From positions 7,910,902-7,974,901 of the forward strand of contig NC_087076.1 in NCBI RefSeq assembly GCF_026151205.1: a stretch of DNA of 64,000 nucleotides. Reading direction: 5' to 3'. This stretch comes from Bolinopsis microptera (lineage: Eukaryota; Ctenophora; Tentaculata; Lobata; Bolinopsidae). The stretch's first letter is position 1; the number at the start of each line of letters is the position of its first letter. Below the pieces are notes generated by a model that worked only from the letters and a program-made list of their open reading frames with translations, ran no database searches and was not told the origin of the DNA. A program made the position numbers and the translations under genes. This document shows, one piece after another, positions 11,416 to 22,800 of the stretch.

Positions 11416-13030
11416 AAAAATAAGATCAGTGGTCAAACCAAACGCTCGACAAATGTTAATCGGTACCCTCGAGACTAGCGCTCAAAGACGCAAACGAACA
11501 GGAATTAACAAATAATAAAGAATATTGAACTGAACATTCCAGTCGTATATCTACTTAAAACTGCAACGTGGCCGCGTGGCGGTGCAACGCGCGTCTGTGG
11601 CGACGTGGCGTACCACGTGACACGCCATCTGGCGCCCCAATGAGCGAATAGCAGTTTCATGGGGCTTTTACTAAATTGTAAATCGCTCGCCCAAACCATA
11701 CGACCAATTTCAACTTTTGCGCGTCTCCTCTTTAAATAGATTTAATGTTAGATATAGGTTGACGGGGCAAAGGAGGACGCGTGCTGTTCGTTATTATTAT
11801 ATTGCTCACACCAAACGGCAACAGCTAGTAAATGATTACTGGGCCGCGCATTGACATACGTTGCATGCCACTTTTCGAAGCGCGCTCAGCCTGTCATTCC
11901 GCCTAATCTTTATGTTTATAAACATGATAGCCTTAGGTTTGTAGGTTTACAACCTACCAGGACGCGCGCCGAGTTGGACTCGTCGACGGTCCAATATATG
12001 GAACAATTAATATTTTACGAGTGTCACCCGTTAACCTGTGGTCCACAGGTAAGTAAATGATGGCAAGTGTTGTAGCGCGATGCACTACTGGGCAGCGCCG
12101 CGCATCCAATAATGCTTCTCGCAACCACAAATCGGCGAGATGCGAAAGATTGACATCGTGAATCAATGGCAAGTGCTACGAAGTACAAAGTAGCACGCGC
12201 CGGACCAGACTGGCCATTAAAAATGGTCAATTCCGATTTATTATATAGTATTCACAACCAAAGCTATACAATGTAAAATATACATGTGATTGACACATTG
12301 TTCATTGTAGTCAACGGGCACAAAGAAGCACTACTAGCAATTGTGTCCTTTACCCTCCTACATAATTTGAACATTTTTGTGGCTAACTCATTGAACAACA
12401 TCTGAATTAAAATGTGTCTAGTATTAAAAGATTCAGTAAGTAATTTTTCATGTACGCTGTACACTGTAGTTAGTAAATCAAATCAAACTTTTTCGATCAG
12501 CCGCGCGCTGAACCAGTGTTGCACTAGGTAAAAATTGTGTATATTTTGTTCATTTTTGAGTGTAAATTAATTTATTAATTTATCACAAATTATTTTATTA
12601 TAATATAACCACTTATGTAAATGGTTATTTTGACTTTAAATATTTGAACTAAATATGAATTGATTGTGGGTATAAAATAAAATTTGTTTTACTGTTGATG
12701 AAAAATTTTTGGAGGACATAATAAAAAACAATTTCATTGGCCTCTATGAGTCCAAAAACTGTTTCCTTGTTTGCTTTCATTAAAAGTTTTGAAAATTACA
12801 CTTAAACATTAAACTCACAAAAACCTTCCGGGGGCTTCACCTAACACGCCACCGGGCTGCGCTTGGGGGCTCTGCTCCCAGACCAATTGCCCCCTGCTCC
12901 AAACTCATGACGTGAGTCATTGTTGTAGGTTTATAACCTACCAGGACAAATATTTTACGAGTATCACCCGTTAAGAGTCATTGCAATTAAATGTATGTTT
13001 AAGTAATTCATATTGTGATTCTATCTGGTT
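11416..13030. other. Repeat-rich intergenic stretch
   Basis: It holds short dispersed repeats, including the block shared with ~440-530 and a pair (TATTTTACGAGTGTCACCCG-like) near 12010 and 12955, each close to a copy of AACCTACCAGGAC. A GC-rich patch at 12825-12895 is unlike its surroundings. I find no gene. Confidence 0.4.
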
Positions 13031-14221
13031 CATAAATACTTACTTACTTGTACTTGATTAGGTTTCCTCAATCATTGGTATGCTCCAATGAACTCCTGTT
13101 GGTATCGTATCATCTTTCTCCAATGTTTGTGGTCACTAACCAGGTCGCTCGCTCCTTCTAGATCTAAATCAGTGTTTTCTGAAAACGCTGCAGCATCTTC
13201 CCGCAAGCTTTTCGTCCAGTTCTTTCTTGGACGACCCCTAGATCTTCTCATATGCGCAGGAGTTCAATTAAGCAGGTACTTAGGAAGCCTGGTGTCTGGC
13301 ATTCTGATGACAAGGCCAAACCAGCGCAATCAGTTTCCTATGTATGTCTCTACTAGATTTATCCTTGCACGCTTGAGCACTTTAGTGTTTCTAACTTGGT
13401 CGAGCCATCTTATCCTCTTATCCTTTGTATTCTCCTCAAGCAATGCTGATGGAACACCTCAAAGCGATGTAGCTGCTTTTTGGTTGTGTTCCAAACCTCA
13501 ATAATTATAACAATATTGTCAAAACTGAATCCTAGCAAACAACTCACGGTCGATAGTGTCGTCGCTGGAAATAATTGTACCTAAGTACGTAAAGTCACTA
13601 ACTTTCTGCACTGGCGTGTCTTCAACAGCAATGTTCACTGTGGCTTCTTTCAAGTATGGCCGTCCAGAGGTTGATTTACCAATTACCATAACCTCAGTCT
13701 TTTTACCATTAATTCTGAGACCTCCCTGGGCAGCATACATACTCAAAAGGTCAGTAGTTTTTTGAAGACCTTCCTCGCTGTTATCTAGTACAGCCATGTC
13801 ATCTGCATAATCCGTATCTAACACAGTGATATCATCAACAAATGGACTAATGGATCTTTGAAGAACTGCTCCTTGAGACACCACTTTGCTGCTTTCTGTT
13901 AGCTCAGCAGCCACATCAGAGGCGGCTATTGAAGGCGTCCAGCCGCCCGTGGACACCCTAAAATTATTATCTGGTGGCTGGTGCTTGAAAATAGAAATAG
14001 TAATTAGTAATAGTATTCGGTTATTTAGAATATATATTCGCATGTATCCACACTATATTTACATTACACGTTCAACGTGATATCATTATCAGTGCAGTGT
14101 GTACAACACCAACTACACCGATGATTGCCAATCTGCGAAACATTTAATTATTATTATCACTTCGAGATGGCCAGGCCTACTCTCATGCTGTCTATATGTG
14201 ATGATTAATTCTGAAAAACTA

Positions 14222-14293
14222 GGGACAACTGGGGAATGATCCCAGAGTCTCGAGATTTCGCGTCTCTTGCTCTACCAATTGAGCTACTGACCC
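14222..14293 (-). ncRNA. tRNA-like sequence, inverted copy
   Basis: The complement of this stretch gives the 72-nt cloverleaf seen in the two forward copies, with the ending of the variable region slightly different (GAGACTCTGG rather than GAGGTTCTGG). The same non-canonical T loop applies. Confidence 0.45.
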
Positions 14294-14758
14294 TGATTCT
14301 CAGAGCGAAATCACCACTCATATACAGCACAATTTCATGCTTTGTGTGGAATATCATTTATCAGTTATTTAGAATATATATTCGCATGTATCCACACTAT
14401 ATTTACATTACACGTTCAACGTGATATCATTATCAGTGCAGTGTGTACAACACCAACAACACCTGGGATCATTCCCCAGTTGTCCCTAGTTTTTCAGAAT
14501 TAATCATCACATATAGACAGCATGAGAGTAGGCCTGGCCATCTCGAAGTGATAATAATAATTAAATGTTTCGCAGATTGGCAATCATCGGTGTTGTTGGT
14601 GTTGTACACACTGCACTGATAATGATATCACGTTGAACGTGTAATGTAAATATAGTGTGGATACATGCGAATATATATTCTAAATAACTGATAAATGATA
14701 TTCCACACAAAGCATGAAATTGTGCTGTATATGAGTGGTGATTTCGCTCTGAGAATCA

Positions 14759-14830
14759 GGGTCAGTAGCTCAATTGGTAGAGCAAGAGACGCGAAATCTC
14801 GAGGTTCTGGGATCATTCCCCAGTTGTCCC
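14759..14830 (+). ncRNA. tRNA-like sequence, forward copy 1
   Basis: A 72-nt cloverleaf can be drawn: acceptor GGGTCAG with TTGTCCC (one mismatch, one wobble), D arm GCTC-AATTGGTA-GAGC, anticodon arm GAGA-CGCGAAA-TCTC, T arm CTGGG-ATCATTC-CCCAG. The A-box-like TAGCTCAATTGG is good. The T loop is not the canonical TTCRANY and the base before the presumed CGA anticodon is G rather than T, so it is probably a tRNA-derived repeat head or pseudogene rather than a working tRNA. Confidence 0.5.
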
Positions 14831-15102
14831 TAGTTTTTCAGAATTAATCATCACATATAGACAGCATGAGAGTAGGCCTGGCCATCTCGAAGTGATAATA
14901 ATAATTAAATGTTTCGCAGATTGGCAATCATCGGTGTTGTTGGTGTTGTACACACTGCACTGATAATGATATCACGTTGAACGTGTAATGTAAATATAGT
15001 GTGGATACATGCGAATATATATTCTAAATAACTGATAAATGATATTCCACACAAAGCATGAAATTGTGCTGTATATGAGTGGTGATTTCGCTCTGAGAAT
15101 CA

Positions 15103-15174
15103 GGGTCAGTAGCTCAATTGGTAGAGCAAGAGACGCGAAATCTCGAGGTTCTGGGATCATTCCCCAGTTGTCCC
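15103..15174 (+). ncRNA. tRNA-like sequence, forward copy 2
   Basis: Identical to the copy 344 bp upstream, with the same cloverleaf and the same non-canonical T loop. Confidence 0.5.
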
Positions 15175-16121
15175 TAGTTTTTCAGAATTAATCATCACAT
15201 ATAGACAGCATGAGAGTAGGCTTGGCCATCTCGAAGTGATAATAGTATTCGGAAATACATAATCGCGATATAAAGCTTTTTATCCTACTCAAACGTTCGA
15301 ATGTAAGCGCACGCATGATCCTCGTTTAGACGACTCAGCCACGCAGTTTTAACATGTAACGGCTACAAAGCACATCATCGCATCAACGTACTGTTAATTT
15401 ATATGATCAGGTTGTCCAGGACACCCTGCAATTTGAACTATAAGTATCTGCTATCATTTTGCGCGGCTGAGATCGTTCACGTGTGGTGTCCTATTTCACT
15501 AATTTTAAAAGTTTCCGTTTTTGTTAATTTTGCTATCGCCTGTTACACATTATATACCGGCCCTGTGTGTAACTGTAATGTGTAAAACATGTGGGCGTGT
15601 GCTAGTATATATGCATGGTAATTTCTAGCTTCGATGTAATATTGGAAATCTTGCCTTATACGTTATAATAATTTAATTAATTAATTAATTATCTTTCTAC
15701 TGTGGTATTATATATGCAGTCATCGGCAGTTGGGGGAGGGGGCCGCGCCCAAGCCCCTGAGTCCGTCGATTGGACACCCAACACAACTGCCAGCCAGCTC
15801 CCACGAGCCACCTCTGAGCCACATTAATATAATATGCAGATATTAAAAAGCGGGGGACCCTGAATGTCTCCTTGGACACTGTCAGAACTTCCTTCAAACC
15901 ATTCTGACAATTCACCGTTGTGTCTGACAGCACTGACAGTTCCATTAAAGAATGTCTGTATAATTTGAATGTATTTACATGGTAGGCCATAACGACTGAA
16001 TGCTTTCCAAATATAATTCCTATCGATTGTTTATTTTTAATTCAAAAATGTTTATTCTTAACTCTGGTTATTCATAAGTTATATACCTTTAGCAAGGGTA
16101 TTTGAACTAAATCGTCCTGTA

Positions 16122-19100
16122 ATGGGGTGTAAGAAGAATATTATAAAACTCCTCTTGGTGGTTTTCAATGTTATTGCTGTGGTAAGTTTCATCTAAAATA
16201 TTATTGACATTTCTTTGGTCGTTCAGTTAAAAGTTGGTTAGGGTTCATAATTTCTTCCCAACATGCAGGAGAAACTTACTTATGAAAAATATTCCTCTAG
16301 ATAATCGGTCTTGCTTTACTTGGAATTGGAGCTTACTCGAAATACGAATATGGAGACGTTCTAGCGATAACTGATAGCGCTTTTACCAGCATACCTGCCA
16401 TGCTAATGATAATCGGGGTTCTTGTCTTCATTCTCGGATTTTTGGGATGTTTTGGATCGTTCAGAGAAAACCGAGTTGTTCTCATTGTCGTAAGTTGTAA
16501 TACTGTGATATTTTTAATCTTTCTTGTTAAAATATATCCGCATATTGTTTCACAAACGATCTACACTGTCCAAAGAAAGGGAATTAGTACAATAAGTGTA
16601 ACACGCAGCTGGCCGAATGATTAGCATGTCTGGAGACTGACCCATATCGAGTGACTTATAATCACCATATAATAATAGTGATTGTATTCAACCTCACACC
16701 ACGTGACCATGTTTCAGTACACTATCCTCCTGGTCCTGGTCCTTATGGGAGAGGTTGTGGCTATCATTATATCTATGATCTACAAGGGAAAGGTTTGTTT
16801 AATTATGCATTATTTCATTATATTATTTTTGTATTATAATTACATATGAGTGCAGATTGCAGTGCACCCACTAAGGTGTTGTTATGGTTATTGAAAGGAT
16901 GGATAATATCCATTGAATATAGCAGGTCATGGAGTGTCCATGTGTACAAATTAATACTTTTATTGAGTGATTGCAACATCACGCAGTTTATGAGTGTATC
17001 TTCATTGTTTGAATGAAGCTTATCATCAAATATAGCGTTTTATCGCAGCATATCACGAATATTTGCAACTCATGTAATAAACTATAAGTTAATAGAATTT
17101 ATATTTATATACAGTACAATACAATGCACAGGACGTGAATTATTATTGTAAACTAAAACACACCGTATTGACATTCAATCCTAACTTACAAAATATATAT
17201 ATTTTTTCCCCCGAGCTTTTCATTCAGAATTAAAACAAGTCCTTCATATTATGGAACCAGGATGTGGACTGGCTACACCTGGTTGAAGCATCCCATTACA
17301 TAATACTGAAATTTACAATAAATTATGCAATCATAAAATTATGATCAACGAAATATATTCAATCATTTAATCATTTAATTTAATTATGTCATGTGATATG
17401 TCTTTCTTGTCTATTATCCTCGTTTACAGGGATTGGTAGCTGTGCATCTCTTCGTCCATGCTTACAAGAAGCACTCTGATCTTCAGAGGGCCTTTACTAG
17501 CTCCATTTACCTTCTTGTAAGAGTATTTAGCATTCTTTAGTATTGGGCTGAATTCTACATCCATATACCTTAGGGCCAACAAATTTGGGTCACAATAAAT
17601 TTGGTTAAGTTATAATTTTGGTTACCATAATTTTGGGCACAAATTTCGCAAATTTTTAGTCTACAACAATTTTAGTCGAAATTTTTGACTTTTCGAGACC
17701 ATTTTCCATTCCATTTATTTGATTTTTCCATTATAAGGAGTTTTTTTTTAAATTTCGCATATAAAGTCATACTTTATAGTGAACTAAGTACAGACAACGG
17801 AACACATAGTTCAAGGGGGCTATATTTATGAGTCGCATTCGAACTTGATTTCTCTTGGAGAATTTCTCTTTACACTCTTAACTTGCGAACAAATTGAAGC
17901 AGCAGACTTTAAGCTAGAAACTTTATTGAATAGAAATAATCATTCCACGTAACTACGTCTTCTTCAGTTCTGTAATAAAATTGTTAAACATGTGTAAAAT
18001 TAACGACGGAAAGAAATTTAAAATAACATTAAAACAAAAACAGAGAAATAAAATTTACGAAATTTTCTCCAAAAATGTAATTGAAAAAATTCAAAACAAC
18101 AAAAAATACGACAAGAAGAAATGTAAGCTAATACAACTAAATACTGTACTACTCATGATACTATACTAATTAGTAAACGTAAAACTGGTTGAACAGAATT
18201 CACAATTCATGTGTCAAAACTATTGATAAACTCAGCACTTAAGCAACGATAACTCGGTTGTCATGGTTACTATCCAAGATAGTCCTATCAATACATTACT
18301 TACTAGTTAAATATCGACTAAATATTTGTACAAATAACTCAACTCAGAATCCTAGAGCACATCCAGACTCCAGAGAATGGGGTTGGACAGCACTACGCAG
18401 TGCTGCTGAGTTTATCAATAGTTTTGACACATGAATTGTGAATTCTGTTCAACCAGTTTTACGTTTACTAATTAGTATAGTATCATGAGTAGCAGTGGCG
18501 TAACGAAAGGCCCTGCTGACCCCGCTGTGCAGGGGGGCGCCGTCTTAGGGGGGCGCCAAATCGTCGTTTGAATGTGGGACAATTTCGAAAACTTAACTAA
18601 AGTACTAGCAAAACTGCGCGTTTTGCTCTAGATACACACTTTTTTAGAGATTTTACCGGCGTATTCTTTAAAATCACCTAATTTGTTCAATTTTAGGGAG
18701 GGGCACCAAAAGGGGAGGGGGCGCCAACAGGGGGGCGCTTTTTTCGGCAGGGGGGCGCCAACAGGCAACGTTACGCCACTGATGAGTAGTACAGTATTTA
18801 GTTGTATTAGCTTACATTTCTTCTTGTCGTATTTTTTGTTGTTTTGAATTTTTTCAATTACATTTTTGGGTCATATTTCGTAAATTTTATTTCTCTGTTT
18901 TTGTTTTAATGTTATTTTAAATTTCTTTCCGTCGTTAATTTTACACATGTTTAACAATTTTATTACAGAACTGAAGAAGACGTAGTTACGTGGAATGATT
19001 ATTTCTATTCAATAAAGTTTCTAGCTTAAAGTCTGCTGCTTTAATTTGTTCGCAAGTTAAGAGTGTAAAGAGAAATTCTCCAAGAGAAATCAACGGAACA

Positions 19101-21386
19101 CATGTATCAGAAATTTCCCATGGGCCCACGTGCACACCGCGCGCCAAACGGTCACGTGGACAAATTATCAACCGAGCGTGATCCTGTAACTTACACCATA
19201 CGCCCGTATTTTGGTTAGGAGGAAGGATAGCATACAGTTTCTTATTACACGCAGTAGGGACCTGTGTACAGTTAGCGATATTTAACTGTTCATCATAAAC
19301 ATATGATAAAGAATGTAAGCTCAATGAAATTTAATTCATATATGCTCTGCTATACTTAAAGTTTGGTCTACTTCAAAATTAGTCGCCAAAAAATTTAGTC
19401 ACATGAAATTTGGTTTACAACAATTTTAGTCAAAAGTTTGACTAAATTTATGGTAGACTAAATTTGTCGTTCTTAAGGTACTGGGTAATAGTGTAAACTA
19501 GCAGAAAGCCCGTCCTCCGGACGGTTATTATTGGTTAATATCCCATTCTGCCCTCCTCGCCCCTCTCATATTTCCTCGCTTTCTCTCTTTACCCCTAAAC
19601 CTTAAGCTTTTCTCTCTGCTTTTCAGTTTAATCTCTTTTTACTCTTCATTCATATAATCTCTATCACAAGACTTTTCTGTAAGGAGGACTTGTACGAGGA
19701 TCATTCGAGAAGATGTAATATTTTAACTTTTCAAGGAATGTTAAGATTTATTGTACATACAGGCGGGTGATGCAATGTAGTATTGTTATGCGCGTTTAGG
19801 GTGCACTAAATACCTAAACATTGCTCACGTTACATAACAAATACTTAGTTCTACCCTGTTAAAGTGTACTGACACCCCACACTCGTATAGTATACCCCGA
19901 TTTACTGCGGAGTTAGTACTAATGTACAATATACACTGTTCATTCCGTGAGCAGCTTCTTTTTGCGCTAAATAGTACACAATAACTCAGCATCTGAGAAC
20001 AAAAGGCCCTGCTCAGTGTACTACTGAACATGGCACGTGACTGGAGAAGCTAGCTCTACACTTAGTACACTATGTCACGTGTCACACACACGTCTATTGT
20101 CTCGCCTCAGCGTCAATACCTTTACTATTCACAGAATTGAAGGCTGGGCCTTTCTGTTGTACAAACAATAGCCATGCTCGTGTAGCTTTAGTCTGGAAGT
20201 GGCTGGTAGTGGCTCCACTCACAGCTAGCTCACATTATCAAGAAAGGTATTCAATATAATATGCTGCTCAATTTCTAGCTGCTCGCGTTCCCAAATATGG
20301 ATTAATCATTCCTTGCAAGAAGTAATGATTATAAGGCATAAGCTGGTATTTGTACTACAAAATGCGTCCTCTCAACTCTAGATCTACACTTTCAGGAATC
20401 ACGTGACACAAGTGATACCTGGTAATATTATATTGATAGAAACCTATCTGCACAAAAGTAAGATAGGTAAGAGAGGGTTCACTCTTTAAATATTCCGCTT
20501 AATTGCTAACTTTATTACGTTAACCTTAAGAATATCCCATCTAAGGAATATCCCATCTTAAGAATATCCACCTGGACAATGTCCACCTGGATAATATCCA
20601 CCTGGACAATGTCCACCTGGACAATGTCCACCTGGACAATACACACCTGGATAATACCCACCTGGACAATATCCACCTGGACAACACCCACCTGGACAAT
20701 ACACACCTGGATAATACCCACCTGGACTATGTCCACCTGGATAATACCCACCTGGACAATATCCACCTGGACAATATCCACCTGGACAATATCCACCTGG
20801 ACAATATCTAGCTGGACAATGTCCACCTGGAAAATATCCACCTGGACAATATCCACCTGTATAATATCCACCTGGATAATACCCACCTGGACAATATCCA
20901 CCTGGACAATATCCACCTGGACAATATCCACCTGGACAATGTCCACCTGGACAATATCCACCTGGACAATATCCACCTGGACAATATCCACCTGGACAAT
21001 ATCCACCTGGACAATATCCACCTGGATAATGTCCACCCGGAAAATATTCACCTGTACAATATCCCACTTTTCACTCCTTGAATAATCAGGAGAATTAAGT
21101 GCGATGTGGCGTTGTATAGCAGCTGGGCAATGTGAAATAAATAACTGGGTCAGGTCCAATAATATCTAATACATATCTGTAAATGTTATTTATTGTTATT
21201 ATAACATGATTGATTTTATTGCAGATCGAAGAGTCGGTCGAAGACGGACTTGAGCTGAAAGTTGAGGGATACGTAACTGGGATAGCTGACGATATCGAGA
21301 TCATGGACAAGATACAGGTGCTCTATATATCAATACTTTTACTTTCACTTTCATTTTCACTTTCAATTTCCCTTTCACTTTCAATT

Positions 21387-21435
<49 letters not shown>

Positions 21436-22682
21436 CACTTCACTTTCACTTCACTTTCACCATTATAACTCACTAAACATCCTAATTTCTTGTTTGTACG
21501 TTGTTTGTAAAATATAATATTTCAGGATACACTACAGTGCTGTGGTATTCACGGTCCGGAGACGTACACCAATAACACAGAGTGGCTTAAGAATCACAGT
21601 AACGTTACTGTACCCGCTAGTTGTTGTGGTTCGGTCACTGAACGCGATCCTATAAGACGCACCTGCAAAACCTCCAACGACCTGCTCTACACTGAGGTTA
21701 GCTTTCACTTTCACTTTCACTTTCTGCTGTTTTACTCACTGTTGAGTTTTGTCACTGTGACACACTCCCGGTCAATAAGTAAGCAGTAAGTACACTTATT
21801 CCTTATAAAATTATTTTGCTAAATTTATAAAAATGTTAATTTATAGTCGATAAATTCCAGGACGCCCGATGAATATTTATTTTTATTGTACGGATACTTT
21901 AATGAAGTTAAAGGGAAATTAACATCAAACAGTACACTTCTGAAACCCTAGTTTTTAGAAATATTTGAGAGTATCAGTCGATCGAGACCTGGAAATGTAT
22001 GACAATTTGCGTAGTACTATCTAACCTCATAGTCAAACCACTGCCTCCCCACACCTATAGGTTCAATAAATTCTGACTAAGAGTGTGTATCTCAGTAAGA
22101 GTGAGTAGCTGTACATTGTACCTCACAGCTACTCACAGCTACTCAAGCCTTACTTTCGGTCGGCAAAAAATATACAAGAGAAACATCTATTGTGTGGAAT
22201 GAGAATGTACATATTTTTAGCTATAGAGAAGCTTTTAGTAATTATGTTAGCTTGAAGTTAGCAGTTACTGTTGAGAAGGTAATGATAGAGTTAATGAAGT
22301 TTGTGTTACGTTGGTATGTAACCAGATGTTGCAGTATTTCAACATTCTGAAGCAGCGAGATTAAGGATCTCATCTGCACAATATTTTACCGCTCAGTAGA
22401 AAATTTAGGACCGAAAGTGTTCGCGACCCTTGAAAAATGAAAACTTGTTAAAAGCCATCTGTTTTAATATTCTGAAAATTAAAAACCATCTGTTTTAAGA
22501 TTCGGAAAATTAAAACTGAAATATTTCAGGGCTGTCTGGATCTGACAACCCACACGCTGAAAGACAACACAGGTCTTATTATTGGGATCACAATGGGCTT
22601 CATCGTCATTCAGATAATTGGGGTGTGTCTGGGCTGTGTCTTCTGCCAACGTATCGCACGTGACGGTTACAAGGAGGTCTAA
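16122..22682 (+). CDS. Tetraspanin
   Basis: Exons: 16122-16181, 16301-16489, 16718-16792, 21225-21317, 21526-21696 and 22530-22682; every intron is phase 0 with GT-AG ends. The product is 246 residues. TM1 spans exons 1-2 ([22 protein letters not shown]), TM2 is [17 protein letters not shown] (the GCFG turn is typical), TM3 is [19 protein letters not shown] and TM4 is [19 protein letters not shown]. The large loop has the hallmark CCG at residues 144-146 and the PASCC at 170-174, plus later cysteines in RRTC and GCLD. It ends with a short cytoplasmic [10 protein letters not shown]. Tetraspanins organise membrane microdomains with integrins and other partners; no specific partner can be named. 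An extra in-frame cassette exon may lie at 17430-17516. The 4.4-kb third intron holds a transposon and a minisatellite. Confidence 0.92.
17430..17516 (+). CDS. Possible in-frame cassette exon of the tetraspanin
   Basis: An 87-base segment (29 codons) is preceded by a pyrimidine-rich acceptor ending TCGTTTACAG and followed by GTAAGA. It is open in phase 0, the phase of both neighbouring junctions, so it could be spliced in without a frame change. It would add [19 protein letters not shown] and [10 protein letters not shown] right after TM3. Without it, TM3 joins [17 protein letters not shown], which already fits the family, so it would be alternative or cryptic. Confidence 0.45.
17846..19092. 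repeat. Large inverted repeat (arms ~390 bp)
   Basis: The arm at 17846-18236 is repeated in reverse at 18404-19092 once the 289-bp insert at 18493-18781 and its duplication are taken out. A direct repeat CAACGGAACACAT lies outside both arms near 17793 and 19092. Both arms encode [20 protein letters not shown] in one orientation, so the palindrome came from an inverted duplication of the end of a reading frame. Confidence 0.75.
18493..18781. mobile_element. hAT-type miniature element (289 bp)
   Basis: Perfect 12-bp terminal inverted repeats CAGTGGCGTAAC/GTTACGCCACTG are flanked by the 8-bp duplication ATGAGTAG (18485-18492 and 18782-18789). The interior is GC-rich with repeated GGGGGGCGCC blocks. 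The other arm of the surrounding palindrome lacks it and so provides an empty site. Confidence 0.92.
19481..20555. other. Tetraspanin intron, no gene seen
   Basis: No exon or large repeat found. A CTAGCAGAAAGCCCGT block near 19498 resembles CTAGAAAGCCCGTGG near 59465 and may be the end of a dispersed repeat. Confidence 0.4.
20565..21055. repeat. 15-bp minisatellite (~33 units)
   Basis: The unit CCACCTGGACAATAT with minor variants (AATGTCC, AATACCC, AACACCC) fills the interval. Because 15 is divisible by 3, several frames stay open on both strands and produce artificial repeat proteins. It sits in the tetraspanin intron about 170 bp before the exon at 21225. Confidence 0.95.
21335..21465. repeat. 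CTTTCA/TTTCAC hexamer tract beside an exon
   Basis: An uninterrupted run of TTTCAC-type units follows the tetraspanin exon ending at 21317. A shorter run of the same unit follows the next exon at 21700-21723. Confidence 0.9.
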
Positions 22683-22800
22683 ACACGTGACGTCATCACA
22701 ACACCACGTGACGTCATCACAAAACCACGCGACGTTATCACAACACCACGTGACGTCATCACAACACCACGTGACGTCAACACAACACCACGTGACGTCA
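22683..22800. repeat. Tandem CACGTGACGTCA array after the tetraspanin stop
   Basis: Starting at the stop codon, a ~20-bp unit CCACGTGACGTCATCACAAC is repeated about six times. Each unit overlaps an E-box (CACGTG) with a CRE (TGACGTCA). One unit has CACGCGACGTTA and one TGACGTCAACA. It lies in the presumed 3' UTR or just beyond. Confidence 0.85.

Larger units (their letters stand above)
14021..15239. repeat. 344-bp tRNA-like tandem array, part inverted
   Basis: Copies with identical spacing of 344 bp occur at 14628-14971 and 14972 onward in forward orientation, preceded by about 430 bp of the same unit in reverse orientation, with the switch near 14461. The whole block is bounded by a 13-base direct repeat, TAATAGTATTCGG, at 14008-14020 and 15240-15252, within the hAT element. 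Copies are almost identical, so amplification is recent. Each full unit contains one tRNA-like sequence. Confidence 0.88.
13917..15816. mobile_element. hAT-type element, copy 2 (1.9 kb), in a LINE
   Basis: Termini CAGAGGCGGCT at 13917 and a slightly diverged complement ending CCACCTCTG at 15816 are flanked by the 8-bp repeat AGCCACAT (13909-13916 and 15817-15824). It is the same family as 2110-2670 in inverted orientation: the outer 100 or so bases match at each end. Its middle is displaced by the tandem array at 14021-15239. Confidence 0.88.
13040..16020 (-). mobile_element. LINE reverse-transcriptase remnant, split by a hAT element
   Basis: Reading on the minus strand, 16010-15825 encodes an RT segment (SRYGLPCKYIQIIQTFFNG, NGELSEWFEGSSDSVQGD, GPPLFNICIL) that includes the QGxxxPxLFN-type motif. 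It is cut by the hAT element at 13917-15816 and resumes at 13916 with VAAELTESSKVVSQGAVLQR and the catalytic YADDMAVLD, then GGLRINGKKTEVMV and FTYLGTIISSDD. Further downstream (13500-13040) diverged sequence carries RWFGLVIRMPDTRLPKYLL and RRSRGRPRKNWTKSLRED, the usual LINE C-terminal tail. Frameshifts and stops separate the pieces, so it is dead. The 5' part of the element is missing. Confidence 0.85.
17568..19478. mobile_element. TA-flanked element with CCTTA ends, member 1 (1.9 kb)
   Basis: It begins CCTTAGGGCCAACAAATTTG after TA at 17566-17567 and ends with the complement of CCTTAAGAACGACAAATTTA before TA at 19479-19480. Subterminal DNA is full of degenerate AAATTTGG/CAATTTTAGT blocks in both orientations. 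Inside lies a large palindrome, and in that a hAT-type miniature element. A 112-codon minus-strand frame at 18986-19324 is the only coding candidate; its product has no motif I recognise. Confidence 0.72.

Noticed and set aside
14759-14830. Functional tRNA-Ser(CGA)
   Set aside because: Non-canonical T loop, G in place of T before the anticodon and an acceptor mismatch; called tRNA-like only.
14236-15160. Three identical 62-codon frames
   Set aside because: They are identical because they lie in copies of the 344-bp array, and they overlap the tRNA-like sequences.
18986-19324. 112-codon minus-strand frame with several Cys
   Set aside because: No family recognised, and its C-terminal half is duplicated in the palindrome; kept only as a note under the element.
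20515-21159. Long open frames with VDIVQ, PGGYC or STWTI repeats on both strands
   Set aside because: They are by-products of a 15-bp minisatellite, which cannot shift frame, inside a tetraspanin intron.
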